DNA of 52,993 nucleotides from Candidatus Yanofskybacteria bacterium RIFCSPLOWO2_01_FULL_39_28 (GTDB lineage Bacteria > Patescibacteriota > Minisyncoccia > 2-02-FULL-40-12 > GWA2-44-9): positions 1 to 52,993 of the forward strand of contig MGKE01000008.1 of assembly GCA_001794635.1 (NCBI GenBank). The letters are read 5' to 3'. Positions within the stretch are counted from its first letter, which is position 1; the number at the start of each line of letters is the position of its first letter. Below are positions 18,878 through 28,335 of this stretch, piece after piece. Below the pieces are notes generated by a model. That model was not told where the DNA came from. It made no database searches and saw only the letters and a list, made by a program, of their open reading frames with translations. Made by a program: the position numbers and the translations under genes.

Positions 18878-19388
18878 GATGAACACCCTCCTTTAATTCT
18901 CCGAAAATCCCTTCTCCTCTATATCGCATTTCTCTAGTCAAATATTTCTCAACCAACCAAAGTCCGCCTAAAACCAGATAAACAATCAGGGTTGTAATAA
19001 TAGCGGCTGAATACATTCCTAAACCACTGGCAATACCGACTATTGCTACCGCCCAAAGACTGGCCGCAGTTGTAGTCCCTTCAATTTTGCTTTCCCTTCT
19101 CAAGATCGTGCCGGCGCCAATAAAACCAATGCCGACGATAATATTGGCGATAAGATGATAGTCAAAACCATATTCCCCGTTAACCGATGGATAATTCTCA
19201 AAAAGATATATGGAAATTACACTCGCCAATGCTGCGCCCAAGCAAACAAGAATATGAGTTCTCAAGCCAGCTACTTTTCCAGAACGCTCTCGCTCAAATC
19301 CAACAATCCCGCCAAGCAAAGTAGCTACTAGAAGCTTGTCTATGGTGTCAAAATCTAATTTAGACAAAATATCGGTCAGCCATTCCAT
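18852..19388 (-). CDS. MgtC/SapB family protein
   Basis: LLGGIVGFERERSGKVAGLRTHILVCLGAAL, GIGFIGAGTILRRE. Confidence 0.92.
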   Translation of the reverse strand: MEWLTDILSKLDFDTIDKLLVATLLGGIVGFERERSGKVAGLRTHILVCLGAALASVISIYLFENYPSVNGEYGFDYHLIANIIVGIGFIGAGTILRRESKIEGTTTAASLWAVAIVGIASGLGMYSAAIITTLIVYLVLGGLWLVEKYLTREMRYRGEGIFGELKEGVHHVDSDSEK

Positions 19389-19448
19389 AGACTTAAGATT
19401 AGAATATTTAAAAAAACAAAACAACTAAAATTGTGAACATTTCAATTA

Positions 19449-21785
19449 CTACTTGAGAGCTATCTTGAGGACATCTTCCATTGTTTTAGCAAAATAGAAC
19501 TTCATGTCTTTTTTAATTTCTTTGGGAATATCCTCCATGTCTTTTTTATTCTCTGCCGGAAGAATTACGACTTTAAGCCCGGCTCGGTGAGCGGCCAAAA
19601 CTTTTTCTTTAACTCCGCCAATTCCCAACACCTTGCCGCGAAGCGTTACTTCTCCGGTCATGCAGACTTCTTTCTTGAAAGGTTTTTTCAAAAACATGGA
19701 TATAAGAGCAGTTGTTATGGTAATACCGGCTGATGGTCCGTCTTTTTTGATTCCCCCTTCAGGAACATGGATGTGAATATCATCTCCGCTAAAATCTTCT
19801 TTCACACCAAATTTTGCTGAATAAGCCCGAGCAAAACTCAAGGCGGCTAAAGCCGATTCTTTCATCACTGATCCCAATTGACCAGTTATGGTAAGTTTTC
19901 CCTTGCCAGGCATTTTAGTAACTTCAATATCCAAAATCTCTCCCCCAACCGGCGTCCAACCAAGACCAGTAGCCCGACCAATCTCGTCCTTAGTTTCAGC
20001 CATCTGGTGAGAATATTTTGCCGGACCAAGATAATTATGTACCGTTTCTTTGGTTACGGTTATTTGTTTATGAGAAGACGATTCAACGAGTTTTCTTGTA
20101 ATTTTTCTGGCAATCGCCGCCAGTTGGCGCTCCAAGTCTCGGACCCCAGCTTCTCGAGTGTGTTTTTGAATAATATCTGAAAGAGCTGAGTCAGAGAAAG
20201 TTAAAGCTCTTTTTTTGAGCCCATGTTCAATAAACAACTTGGGTAAAAGAAAGTTTTTGGCAATATGCAGTTTTTCCATTTCAGTATAGCCGGGAAAGGG
20301 AATAACTTCTAAACGGTCTCTCAAAGCTGGAGGGATTGTTTCAAGAACATTAGCTGTAGTGATAAACATTACTTCTGACAAATCAAAAGGCACTTCAAGA
20401 TAATGATCTGAAAAAGAATTGTTTTGTTGCGGATCTAAAGCTTCCAAAAGCGCCGCTGAAGGGTCACCGCGGAAATCCATGCCAATTTTATCTATTTCAT
20501 CAAGCATAAAAACAGGATTCTTGACTCTAGCCGTATTGAGACCCTGTATTATTCTTCCCGGTAAAGCGCCGACATAAGTCCTTCGGTGGCCCCTGATTTC
20601 AGCTTCGTCTCTTAAACCGCCCAGAGACACCCTGACAAATTTGCGCCCCAACGCTTTGGCAACAGATTGGCCGATTGAGGTTTTGCCAGTGCCAGGCGGA
20701 CCGACAAGACAAAGAATCGGCCCTTTTAATTTACCGACTTGTTTCTGGACAGCTAAATATTCAAGGACCCGTTCTTTAACTTTGGTTAAACCGTAATGAT
20801 CTTGGTTTAAAACTTTTTCCGCTGTCTTGAGATCTATTTTCTCTTTTGTTTTTTTAGACCAAGGCAATTCTACAATCAAATCCAAATAAGTTCTCAAATA
20901 TGATACTTCCGGATTAAAAGGAGGCATTTTCATCATACGGTTTAACTCTTTGGTCGCCTTTTCTTTAACTTCCTTAGGCATTCCGGCTGATTCAATCTTG
21001 GTTCTCAAACCATTAAATTCATCTTTTTCATCGTCAACACCAAGCTCTTTTTCAATGCTTTTCAGCTGTTCCCGCAAAAATAATTCTTTTTGCATCTTGC
21101 CGATTTGTTTTTTGGTTTCTTTGGTAACAACTTTTTCAGCTTCTGATATTTCAATCTCACGGGTTAAAAAATAGTTAAGCTTTTTCAGGGCTTCAACTGG
21201 ATTTACGGCCTCAAGAATACTCTGCTGGTCTTGAATTTCCAGGCCCAAATTTACCGTAACCAAGCTGACTATTTGGTCGGTGTCTTTAATTTGAGACATC
21301 ATATAAATTATTTCCGGAGACACTGACGGGAAAGATTTGAATTCAGAAATAGTGCGGAACTGGTCTATCACTAATCTGGTCAAAGCCCTTTCTTCAAGAT
21401 CATCACCGCTCGTTCCTTTGCCGGCCATCGGCTCAAATTTAACTTTAAAAAACGGCTCTTCGCTGGAAAAATCAGATATTCTGGCTTTAACCAGTCCTTC
21501 TACGTCAACCTTTGACGAGCCGTCGGGTAGTTTAAAAGTGGAAACTATTCGGCCCACAGTGCCGACCCGGAATAAATCAGGAGTCTGAACATTGTCTTCA
21601 ATGTTTTTCTGAGTAACAAAAAACACCAATCTTTCATTGGTCATTGCTTGTTCCAACGCCGTCATTGATTTGGGCCTTTGAACAATAAGGGGAATTACAA
21701 CTTTCGGGAAAAGAACGGTGTTTTTAAGTGCTATCAACGGTAATTCCTCCGGAATAAATATATTGTTTATTTTAAAATTCGGCAT
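19449..21785 (-). CDS. lon: ATP-dependent protease Lon (LonA)
   Basis: GPPGTGKTSIGQSVAKALGR, PEGGIKKDGPSAGITI catalytic region. Confidence 0.97.
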   Translation of the reverse strand: MPNFKINNIFIPEELPLIALKNTVLFPKVVIPLIVQRPKSMTALEQAMTNERLVFFVTQKNIEDNVQTPDLFRVGTVGRIVSTFKLPDGSSKVDVEGLVKARISDFSSEEPFFKVKFEPMAGKGTSGDDLEERALTRLVIDQFRTISEFKSFPSVSPEIIYMMSQIKDTDQIVSLVTVNLGLEIQDQQSILEAVNPVEALKKLNYFLTREIEISEAEKVVTKETKKQIGKMQKELFLREQLKSIEKELGVDDEKDEFNGLRTKIESAGMPKEVKEKATKELNRMMKMPPFNPEVSYLRTYLDLIVELPWSKKTKEKIDLKTAEKVLNQDHYGLTKVKERVLEYLAVQKQVGKLKGPILCLVGPPGTGKTSIGQSVAKALGRKFVRVSLGGLRDEAEIRGHRRTYVGALPGRIIQGLNTARVKNPVFMLDEIDKIGMDFRGDPSAALLEALDPQQNNSFSDHYLEVPFDLSEVMFITTANVLETIPPALRDRLEVIPFPGYTEMEKLHIAKNFLLPKLFIEHGLKKRALTFSDSALSDIIQKHTREAGVRDLERQLAAIARKITRKLVESSSHKQITVTKETVHNYLGPAKYSHQMAETKDEIGRATGLGWTPVGGEILDIEVTKMPGKGKLTITGQLGSVMKESALAALSFARAYSAKFGVKEDFSGDDIHIHVPEGGIKKDGPSAGITITTALISMFLKKPFKKEVCMTGEVTLRGKVLGIGGVKEKVLAAHRAGLKVVILPAENKKDMEDIPKEIKKDMKFYFAKTMEDVLKIALK

Positions 21786-21831
21786 TTCTAGAATATTTTA
21801 ATAAATTTTGAGAAAAAGTCAACCAATCAAC

Positions 21832-22563
21832 TTAGTAGTACCAATCTTCTCTTGGTGGGGCATCTTTTATGAGTTCAAAGGCCTCTTCGGCTGTATCAAC
21901 TATTTTATAAATAAGAAAATCTTCTTTATCTATTGTCTTGTACTCTTGATATAGAACATTTTTTAAACAATTATCTATGTGGCCCCAGTAATCTGTTCCT
22001 ACTAGAACAACTGGTATTTTTTCTGATATTTTTTTGGTTTGGATCAAAGTTATCAACTCAAAAACTTCATCCAACGTTCCCAGCCCGCCAGGAAAAAATA
22101 CATACGCCCGAGCGGCAAAAGAAAGCATGACTTTTCTTACAAAAAAATAATGGAAAGCTGCGCTTTCCTGGACATAGGGATTTATTCTTTGTTCCATTTC
22201 AAGCTGGATATTTAATCCGATTGACTTGCCTCCGCCCTCAACCGCTCCCCGATTGCCTGCTTCCATAATACCGGGACCGCCGCCAGTAACTACGGCAAAC
22301 CCGTCTTCAGCCACCATTTTACCCAGCTTACGGGCTTCTTCATACCATCTATCACCTTCAACGGTTCTTGCAGAACCAAAAAAGGACACTGTTTTTTTAA
22401 AATCAGCTAAAAATTGCCAACCATCAACAAATTCAGAAAGTATCCTAAACACTCTCCAGTGAAGTGAAGTCCTGAAATCTTCCCCCGGTTTAGGTTTTGG
22501 CTTTGGCGGCGGTAGTTTGGAAGCCGGAAGATTTAGCTTGCTCTTTTTAATACCATTAGTCAT
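21832..22563 (-). CDS. LOG family protein
   Basis: GGGPGIMEAGNRGA, FFPGGLGTLDEVFE. Confidence 0.92.
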   Translation of the reverse strand: MTNGIKKSKLNLPASKLPPPKPKPKPGEDFRTSLHWRVFRILSEFVDGWQFLADFKKTVSFFGSARTVEGDRWYEEARKLGKMVAEDGFAVVTGGGPGIMEAGNRGAVEGGGKSIGLNIQLEMEQRINPYVQESAAFHYFFVRKVMLSFAARAYVFFPGGLGTLDEVFELITLIQTKKISEKIPVVLVGTDYWGHIDNCLKNVLYQEYKTIDKEDFLIYKIVDTAEEAFELIKDAPPREDWYY

Positions 22564-22616
22564 AATAAATTTATCTTACAACTTTGAGGATATTTTTGAA
22601 GAGGATAACTTAGCTC

Positions 22617-22835
22617 GCCCCCACCTCATCTTCATCAAAGGACTACGCCTCATGGAGTCCTTACAGTCGCAGAGGTTATATTTTCTCTGACCAATGGTGG
22701 TTGCCCCCGGTCAGGCCATGCGGATCGGCCAAAATCCCGACCGAGCCTGACCACCCCCATTGGACTCCCAGGAAAATATAACCTCTGCTCCTTAATGACT
22801 ATCTATTCGTTGTATTGATTCAGATGAGATGGGGC
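22617..22835. repeat. 220-bp nested foldback (candidate structured RNA or MITE-like element)
   Basis: 17-bp perfect arms GCAGAGGTTATATTTTC (22669-22685)/GAAAATATAACCTCTGC (22772-22788); inner CCAATGG/CCATTGG and GGTCAGGC/GCCTGACC; outer ~18/20 pairing. Confidence 0.8.
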
Positions 22836-22953
22836 TACGCAATATTGACGGCTAAAAGGTTTCAAAAATGGTACGGAAAGGATTCGCTGTGATTTTTTTA
22901 TACAAAACTTGCAAAGTTAATAAAAATGTGATATAATCTGAAACGAGGTGAAT

Positions 22954-23226
22954 ATGTCGCCACTCCCAGTGAGATCAGGTCGATTAGAGGATCCGGTTTT
23001 CCTAGAAGAATTTCGACTACACATTGTCTCGGAACTTCTGGAACTGGTCACCCATCCTGGTTCTGGATATGGCTCCAGAGCTAGCGAAATTTACACTCGC
23101 TTTGACAACGAAGGACAACTTCCTCTTAGTGACAGACTCGTAGACGGTATGTTTGTAAGATGCTGTCAGGAAATCAGACTAACTCCTGACGAAATCAACC
23201 AACTCCAATCCCAATGGTTTTCCTAA
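22954..23226 (+). CDS. small hypothetical protein
   Basis: TTGCAA-N17-TATAAT promoter, GAGG SD, terminator AAGCCTCG...CGAGGCTTTTTT downstream. Confidence 0.6.
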   Translation: MSPLPVRSGRLEDPVFLEEFRLHIVSELLELVTHPGSGYGSRASEIYTRFDNEGQLPLSDRLVDGMFVRCCQEIRLTPDEINQLQSQWFS

Positions 23227-23419
23227 AAGTTATCCTTCTAACTCAACTGATCAACATCTGCCAAATTATACAAGCCTCGCATGGTTAATCACCACACGAG
23301 GCTTTTTTGTTTTCACGAAAAAATATAAAAATTGCGTTGCCTTAGGTTTTCTGAAACCTTTGACAAACATGTTAAACATCGAGTGTTTAACATTGCTTTA
23401 ATAATTTGAACCGCAAACA

Positions 23420-23608
23420 GCGAGTGAAGCTCTTGGCCATCTGAAGCAATTGAGACCCCGAGGTCGCTGGATGATATAATATATTGGCCGTTTTAGGCCA
23501 AATCAGCCAGCGACCAGAGGGGCGAACTTAGCTGAGGCGACGAGGCAGCTCCGGAGGAGTGCCGAGGGAGCCGGAAGCGTGCTGAAGATGGCTTAGGGCT
23601 TCGCTCGC
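23420..23608 (+). repeat. nested inverted-repeat element, copy B
   Basis: Core near-identical to copy A; outer stem GCGAGTGAAGC/GCTTCGCTCGC. Confidence 0.9.
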
Positions 23609-23613
23609 TCACA

Positions 23614-24984
23614 CTACAACTCGAAACCTTCTCCCATCTCCGGTACAAATGTTTCCACGTTAAATTCTTCTCTTATTTTACCAGATAAAACTGAACTGGA
23701 ATGGTATTCGCCGTGAATAATAAAAACTTTTTTAAGATTGCCGTCTTGTTTGGCTTTACCGACCCAATCTATCAACATTACCTGGTCGGCGTGAGCCGAA
23801 TAGCCCTCTATTGACCGAACTGAACAATTAACCTGAACCTTCTGACCAAGAATTTTAACTTCTTTCTTGCCATCTAATATTTGTCTTCCCGGTGAACCTT
23901 CAACCTGATAACCGACAAAAAGAATCGTGGAATTAGGATCAGGCAAATATTCCCTCTCGTGGTAAAGTATTCTACCCCCCAGTGACATCCCCGAACCGGC
24001 AATAATTATTTTAGAAAATTTTATATCATTGATTGCCTTAGATTCCTGACTTGAAAAAGTAAGATGAAGTCCTGGAAAATTAAATATATCGTCACCCGTT
24101 CTAATGTCATGGATAACTTTTTTGTTAAAATAACGCTCATAGTTTTTGTAAACTTTGGTTAATTTAATCGCTAAAGGCGAATCTAGAAATACCGGAATTT
24201 TGGGTAAAGTTTCATGTTCTATAAGTTCATTAATTTCATAAATTAACTCCTGAGTCCGTTCAATGGCAAACGTTGGAATCATTAACGTTCCGCCTTTTTT
24301 GACTGTTTCCTCTATTACTTGCCGTAAAATTTCTTTCTTATCCACGTTTTTATCATGCAACCGATCACCATAGGTTGATTCTACGACAACATAATCGGCC
24401 TGGTTAGGCATATCATAGTGCTTAAGAAGCGGAACCGGATAATTACCCAGGTCTCCTGAAAAATAAATACTCTTTGACACTCCGGTTTCTTCTTTCCAGT
24501 TTATTTCAATTATGGCCGATCCCAATATGTGGCCAGCATCATGAAAAATAGCTTTAATATCTTGGCCTAAATCCAACTCTTCTCCATACTCAACCCCTTG
24601 TGACAAAAGAAAGGCCTGATGCAAGTCTCCAGAGCTAAATAAGGGATCGTGGCCATCTTTTTTTGCTTCGTCTTTTATAAGATCCATATTATCGTCAAGG
24701 GCAATGGCCGATAAATCAATGGTCGGTTTCGTTGCAAAAAATTTTCCCCGAAAACCCTCTTTATATAATTTGGGCAATCGGCCAGAATGATCGGCATGAC
24801 TGTGAGTAAGCAAAACAAAATCTATTTCTTTCGGATCGTAAGCAAATGAAGAATAATTTAATGTCTCAGCAAATTTGGAACCCTGGAAAAGTCCGCAATC
24901 AACCAAAATCTTTTTTCCTTTGTGTTCAAGTAAAAAATTGGATCCTGTTACTTGTTGAGTAGCGCCGTAAAATGAAATTTTCAT
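23614..24984 (-). CDS. MBL-fold / beta-CASP nuclease (RNA-processing exonuclease-like)
   Basis: LLTHSHADHSGRLP, VVESTYGDR, IIAGSGMSLGGRILYH, GYSAHADQ. Confidence 0.93.
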   Translation of the reverse strand: MKISFYGATQQVTGSNFLLEHKGKKILVDCGLFQGSKFAETLNYSSFAYDPKEIDFVLLTHSHADHSGRLPKLYKEGFRGKFFATKPTIDLSAIALDDNMDLIKDEAKKDGHDPLFSSGDLHQAFLLSQGVEYGEELDLGQDIKAIFHDAGHILGSAIIEINWKEETGVSKSIYFSGDLGNYPVPLLKHYDMPNQADYVVVESTYGDRLHDKNVDKKEILRQVIEETVKKGGTLMIPTFAIERTQELIYEINELIEHETLPKIPVFLDSPLAIKLTKVYKNYERYFNKKVIHDIRTGDDIFNFPGLHLTFSSQESKAINDIKFSKIIIAGSGMSLGGRILYHEREYLPDPNSTILFVGYQVEGSPGRQILDGKKEVKILGQKVQVNCSVRSIEGYSAHADQVMLIDWVGKAKQDGNLKKVFIIHGEYHSSSVLSGKIREEFNVETFVPEMGEGFEL

Positions 24985-25805
24985 ATTAAAGAGATTAGAT
25001 AACCGATTATCGTCATTGTGGCTATAGGCGGTAGGGCAGCCATTGGTTTTCTTTCTTTTTGATTTACAAAAATTAAATGAGTCAAAAATAAACCGGCAAC
25101 CACAAAAACAGCAACTATTATGGCCCGGCTGATTGATGTAGCTGCTACTGAACTTACAAAAACCAGAGGCAATCCAATATCACCGGATCCTAAAATCATA
25201 AACTTTTCACCAAATTTTTGCCCAGCTTCTGGTTTGTGATAGAAAAAGTCTCCCATTTCAAACGGGATCACAAAACCAAGAATCGCCCCGCTTTCAACCA
25301 TACCCCTAGCCATTTGAACCATGTGTTTAGTCCAGTAAACCGCAAGAATATCATAGAAAGACAGGATAACAAGCAAGGCAATACCCATGTTTGGAGAAAT
25401 AGTAATACCTAAAATACTAGCGATACCGGCTATGCCAAACATAATTGAAACATCATGAACAAAAACATTGCGGGCCATAATAAAAATAGCAACTAAAGAT
25501 ATTGCCAACAAAACATCCCAAGGAAAATCTACAAATGAACCAAATATAATTTGAGAGCCGGAAAAAATAATAAGCAAGAGAAAAAACCTGAAGGCAAACA
25601 CGTTAACCTGCCTGAATCTTTTCATTAGTAAAATAAGGACTGCAAAAAATACCAAAAACAAACCGAGACCATCAAAAGAAAACTGTGGCGCAATAGAACT
25701 TTGTTCAACCAATGGAGCATAACGATAAGCAATAATAGCGCCAATCAAAAAAGTAGGGATAAACAAAATCAACTCTTTTAGAAATAACCCCGGTTTAATG
25801 ACCAT
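24981..25805 (-). CDS. presenilin / signal-peptide-peptidase-like intramembrane aspartyl protease
   Basis: Multi-TM; FYDILAVY (YD motif), LGSGDIGLP (GxGD motif), MAALPPI (PALP-like). Confidence 0.85.
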   Translation of the reverse strand: MVIKPGLFLKELILFIPTFLIGAIIAYRYAPLVEQSSIAPQFSFDGLGLFLVFFAVLILLMKRFRQVNVFAFRFFLLLIIFSGSQIIFGSFVDFPWDVLLAISLVAIFIMARNVFVHDVSIMFGIAGIASILGITISPNMGIALLVILSFYDILAVYWTKHMVQMARGMVESGAILGFVIPFEMGDFFYHKPEAGQKFGEKFMILGSGDIGLPLVFVSSVAATSISRAIIVAVFVVAGLFLTHLIFVNQKERKPMAALPPIATMTIIGYLISLI

Positions 25806-25827
25806 GCAAAAAGTTTAAAGTTTTAGT

Positions 25828-26280
25828 TTATCTGACAATTATTGTACCGACTTCTTCGTTTTTCTTGTCATTATAATAACCAAATATCCCTTTCTCTGAA
25901 AAAGTATAAGAAAAGTAGCTTCCTTGAGGAATATCTCCAACACTGTCAAAGAGGGGTATCTTGCTTACGCCTTGAATATCAGCAATTACTCTAATACCAA
26001 AGAAGCTTTCATTCTTAAATCTAACCGTATCGCCAGCCCTTATCCTTAAATTTGTCGGGCTAAAAACTCCGCTCTTATAGATAACCGTATAGAACCTCGG
26101 CTCTTTTGTAATTTCTGGTGTTACTGTTGGAATGTTGGAAGATAAATTTCTGGTATCGCCCATGATTTGGATAGCCCCAGCCAGCAAAAGAAGCATCATA
26201 ATAATAAGTACCCAAAACACCGCCGGATTATGGCGGTCAGGGCCATTTTTGATTGCGCTAATCAGCTTCGGCTCAAACAT
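25828..26280 (-). CDS. membrane-anchored cupredoxin-like protein
   Basis: N-terminal TM; FSPTNLRIRAGDTVRFKNES..., FSEKGIFGYYND...GTIIV cupredoxin pattern. Confidence 0.7.
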   Translation of the reverse strand: MFEPKLISAIKNGPDRHNPAVFWVLIIMMLLLLAGAIQIMGDTRNLSSNIPTVTPEITKEPRFYTVIYKSGVFSPTNLRIRAGDTVRFKNESFFGIRVIADIQGVSKIPLFDSVGDIPQGSYFSYTFSEKGIFGYYNDKKNEEVGTIIVR

Positions 26281-26332
26281 ATCCCTATTTTAACATAAAA
26301 TTTGCCCAAAACAAAAAGACCCTTGCGGTCTT

Positions 26333-26728
26333 TTAAAAACTTAGATATTCTTTTAAAAATTCATTCGCCTTATGAAAAGCGCACTTCAGGTCATCAGATC
26401 TTCCATGTCCAGAATTTGGACAGTCAACTTGAACAATAAAAATATCTAGATTATCCCAGGAAATTGCATTTCCTGAAAACTCAAAATTGAGCCAAAACTC
26501 TTGTGTCAATTTAAAAACTTCCAAGTCTCTTTTAACATCTTCTATAAAGTTACGGTCTTTGGTCAAAATAATAAAAGCGCATCTGGCCGGATTTATTTTG
26601 CCTTCAGCAATACCGTTAATTATCCTGGAAACAAAGTATAAAAAAACCCTTAAGTCTGACCAACCTTGGAATTTTTTGGTATTGCAGTGCTCAACTGTAA
26701 CTTGGTTTTTAAAGCGATGCAGACACAA
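26333..26728 (-). CDS. possible PIN-like domain protein (start uncertain)
   Basis: Frame contains AFIILTKDRNFIEDVK; upstream in-frame extension carries AVICFDANLP but no ATG/GTG/TTG start. Confidence 0.4.
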   Translation of the reverse strand: MCLHRFKNQVTVEHCNTKKFQGWSDLRVFLYFVSRIINGIAEGKINPARCAFIILTKDRNFIEDVKRDLEVFKLTQEFWLNFEFSGNAISWDNLDIFIVQVDCPNSGHGRSDDLKCAFHKANEFLKEYLSF

Positions 26729-26871
26729 AATGCCTGGCCTGGTTTGGCAGTTTTCCTGGCATCTCTCTAGAGTTGGCAGATTAGCATCAAAACATATAAC
26801 GGCTTCCAGTTCCTTTTCTGTGCCCAGAGACGTATCCTTTCAAAGAACCACGAGTTGATGTAAATATGATA

Positions 26872-28257
26872 CTACCCTGATTTGAGAAGGTCAATAACGG
26901 TTTGTTTGTCTGACCACGGTATCTTTTTATTCCTGGCTGCAGCCATAGACGTTTCCGAACCCTTGCCGGTAATTATCACCGTATCGCCTTTTTGAGCCAT
27001 AGAAATTGCTTTTTGAATTGCTTCTTTTCTATCTAAAATTTTACTTGTTACTTGTTGCTTGTTACTTGTTGCTGATGAAAAACCAGAAGCAATTTGATCT
27101 AAGATTTCTTCTGGTTTTTCATCATACGGGTCTTCGTTGGTCAAAATTATCTCATCACAATATTGAGCCGCCATCCGCCCAAACTCCGGTCTTTTCCACT
27201 TATCTCTTCCTCCTCCAGCTGCTCCCAAAACGCAAACGAGCTTATTTGCGTTTTGGGAGCCCTGAGCTTGTCGAAGGGCCAGTTCATTTTTCAACGTCTT
27301 ATATACTGCTTCCAAAGAATCCGGTGTATGGGCGTAGTCCACAACTACATTAAACGGCTCTCGTTGCAAGAACTCCATGCGACCGGGAATAAGTTTGATA
27401 GATTCAAGCGCTGGTTTCATGCTTGGCAAATCTATTTTATACATCGCTCCCACCGCCAACGCCGCCAGACAGTTCATCACATTAAATTCGCCCGCCAGAT
27501 TAATATCAAAGTAAGTGCCATATAATTCAAAGGAAGTTCCTTTTTGTGTTAATTTGACTTTATCAGCAACTAGGTCGCCCTTTTTCAGGCCAAAAAATAT
27601 TTTATGCTTAGCTGGAAAGTTACCGAACAAATCCGTGTGCTGATCGTCAGCATTAATTACATGAATATTTTTGGTCTTATTAAATAATTCCTGTTTGGCT
27701 TGATAGTAATTTTCAAAAGAACCGTGGCTTTCAAGATGTTCTTTGTGTAAGTTAGTAAAAACAGCGCAATCAAAACTAATTCCCAAATGTCTTTTTTGCT
27801 TAATACCTTCTGAAGTCACCTCCAAAACAAAATATTCACAACCAGCTTTTACTGCTTCGGCTAATAATTTTTGAAGCCGAAAACGGCCAGGCATGGTCAT
27901 TTTCAAAGTGTTCGGCCATTCTTTGTCTTTTATTTTGTATCCAAGAGAGCCACAAGCAGCGACTCCCCCCACTTGGACGTTCAACTTCACCCCACTTGGA
28001 CGTTCAACTTCCAAGTCAGCCTCTAAAATTTTTGTGATCAGATAAACAACCGTTGATTTACCCTTGGTTCCAGTTACACCGATAACTTTTAATTTCTTTG
28101 AAGGAAATCCATAAACCAAAGCTCCCGTGTAAGCGAGGATTGCGTGATAAGCAGGCTGAAAAAAATTAAAAACTGATTTTGGTATCAGCTTCTTGACACT
28201 AAATAATACTTTGTCTAATATGTTCTCTTTGAGCATAGAATAGTCAAAATATATCAT
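26872..28257 (-). CDS. murE: Mur ligase family protein (MurE-like)
   Basis: GVTGTKGKSTVVYLI, HKEHLESHGSFENYYQAKQELF, VVDYAHTPDSLE, GAAGGGRDKWKRP. Confidence 0.88.
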   Translation of the reverse strand: MIYFDYSMLKENILDKVLFSVKKLIPKSVFNFFQPAYHAILAYTGALVYGFPSKKLKVIGVTGTKGKSTVVYLITKILEADLEVERPSGVKLNVQVGGVAACGSLGYKIKDKEWPNTLKMTMPGRFRLQKLLAEAVKAGCEYFVLEVTSEGIKQKRHLGISFDCAVFTNLHKEHLESHGSFENYYQAKQELFNKTKNIHVINADDQHTDLFGNFPAKHKIFFGLKKGDLVADKVKLTQKGTSFELYGTYFDINLAGEFNVMNCLAALAVGAMYKIDLPSMKPALESIKLIPGRMEFLQREPFNVVVDYAHTPDSLEAVYKTLKNELALRQAQGSQNANKLVCVLGAAGGGRDKWKRPEFGRMAAQYCDEIILTNEDPYDEKPEEILDQIASGFSSATSNKQQVTSKILDRKEAIQKAISMAQKGDTVIITGKGSETSMAAARNKKIPWSDKQTVIDLLKSG

Positions 28258-28299
28258 AAATTAACCAAAAAGTAAGCCTTTTTCGGGCACGACTAACTG

Positions 28300-28328
28300 T
28301 TGACAAAGTAATATCAGTATGTTATACT
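28300..28328 (+). promoter_or_regulatory. consensus sigma70 promoter TTGACA-N17-TATACT
   Basis: -35 28300-28305, -10 28323-28328; drives the structured region, no annotated CDS. Confidence 0.8.
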
Positions 28329-28335
28329 TAAAAAA

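Noticed and set aside
18009-22462. Plus-strand ORFs inside the permease, lon and LOG genes
   Set aside because: Antisense to strongly supported genes
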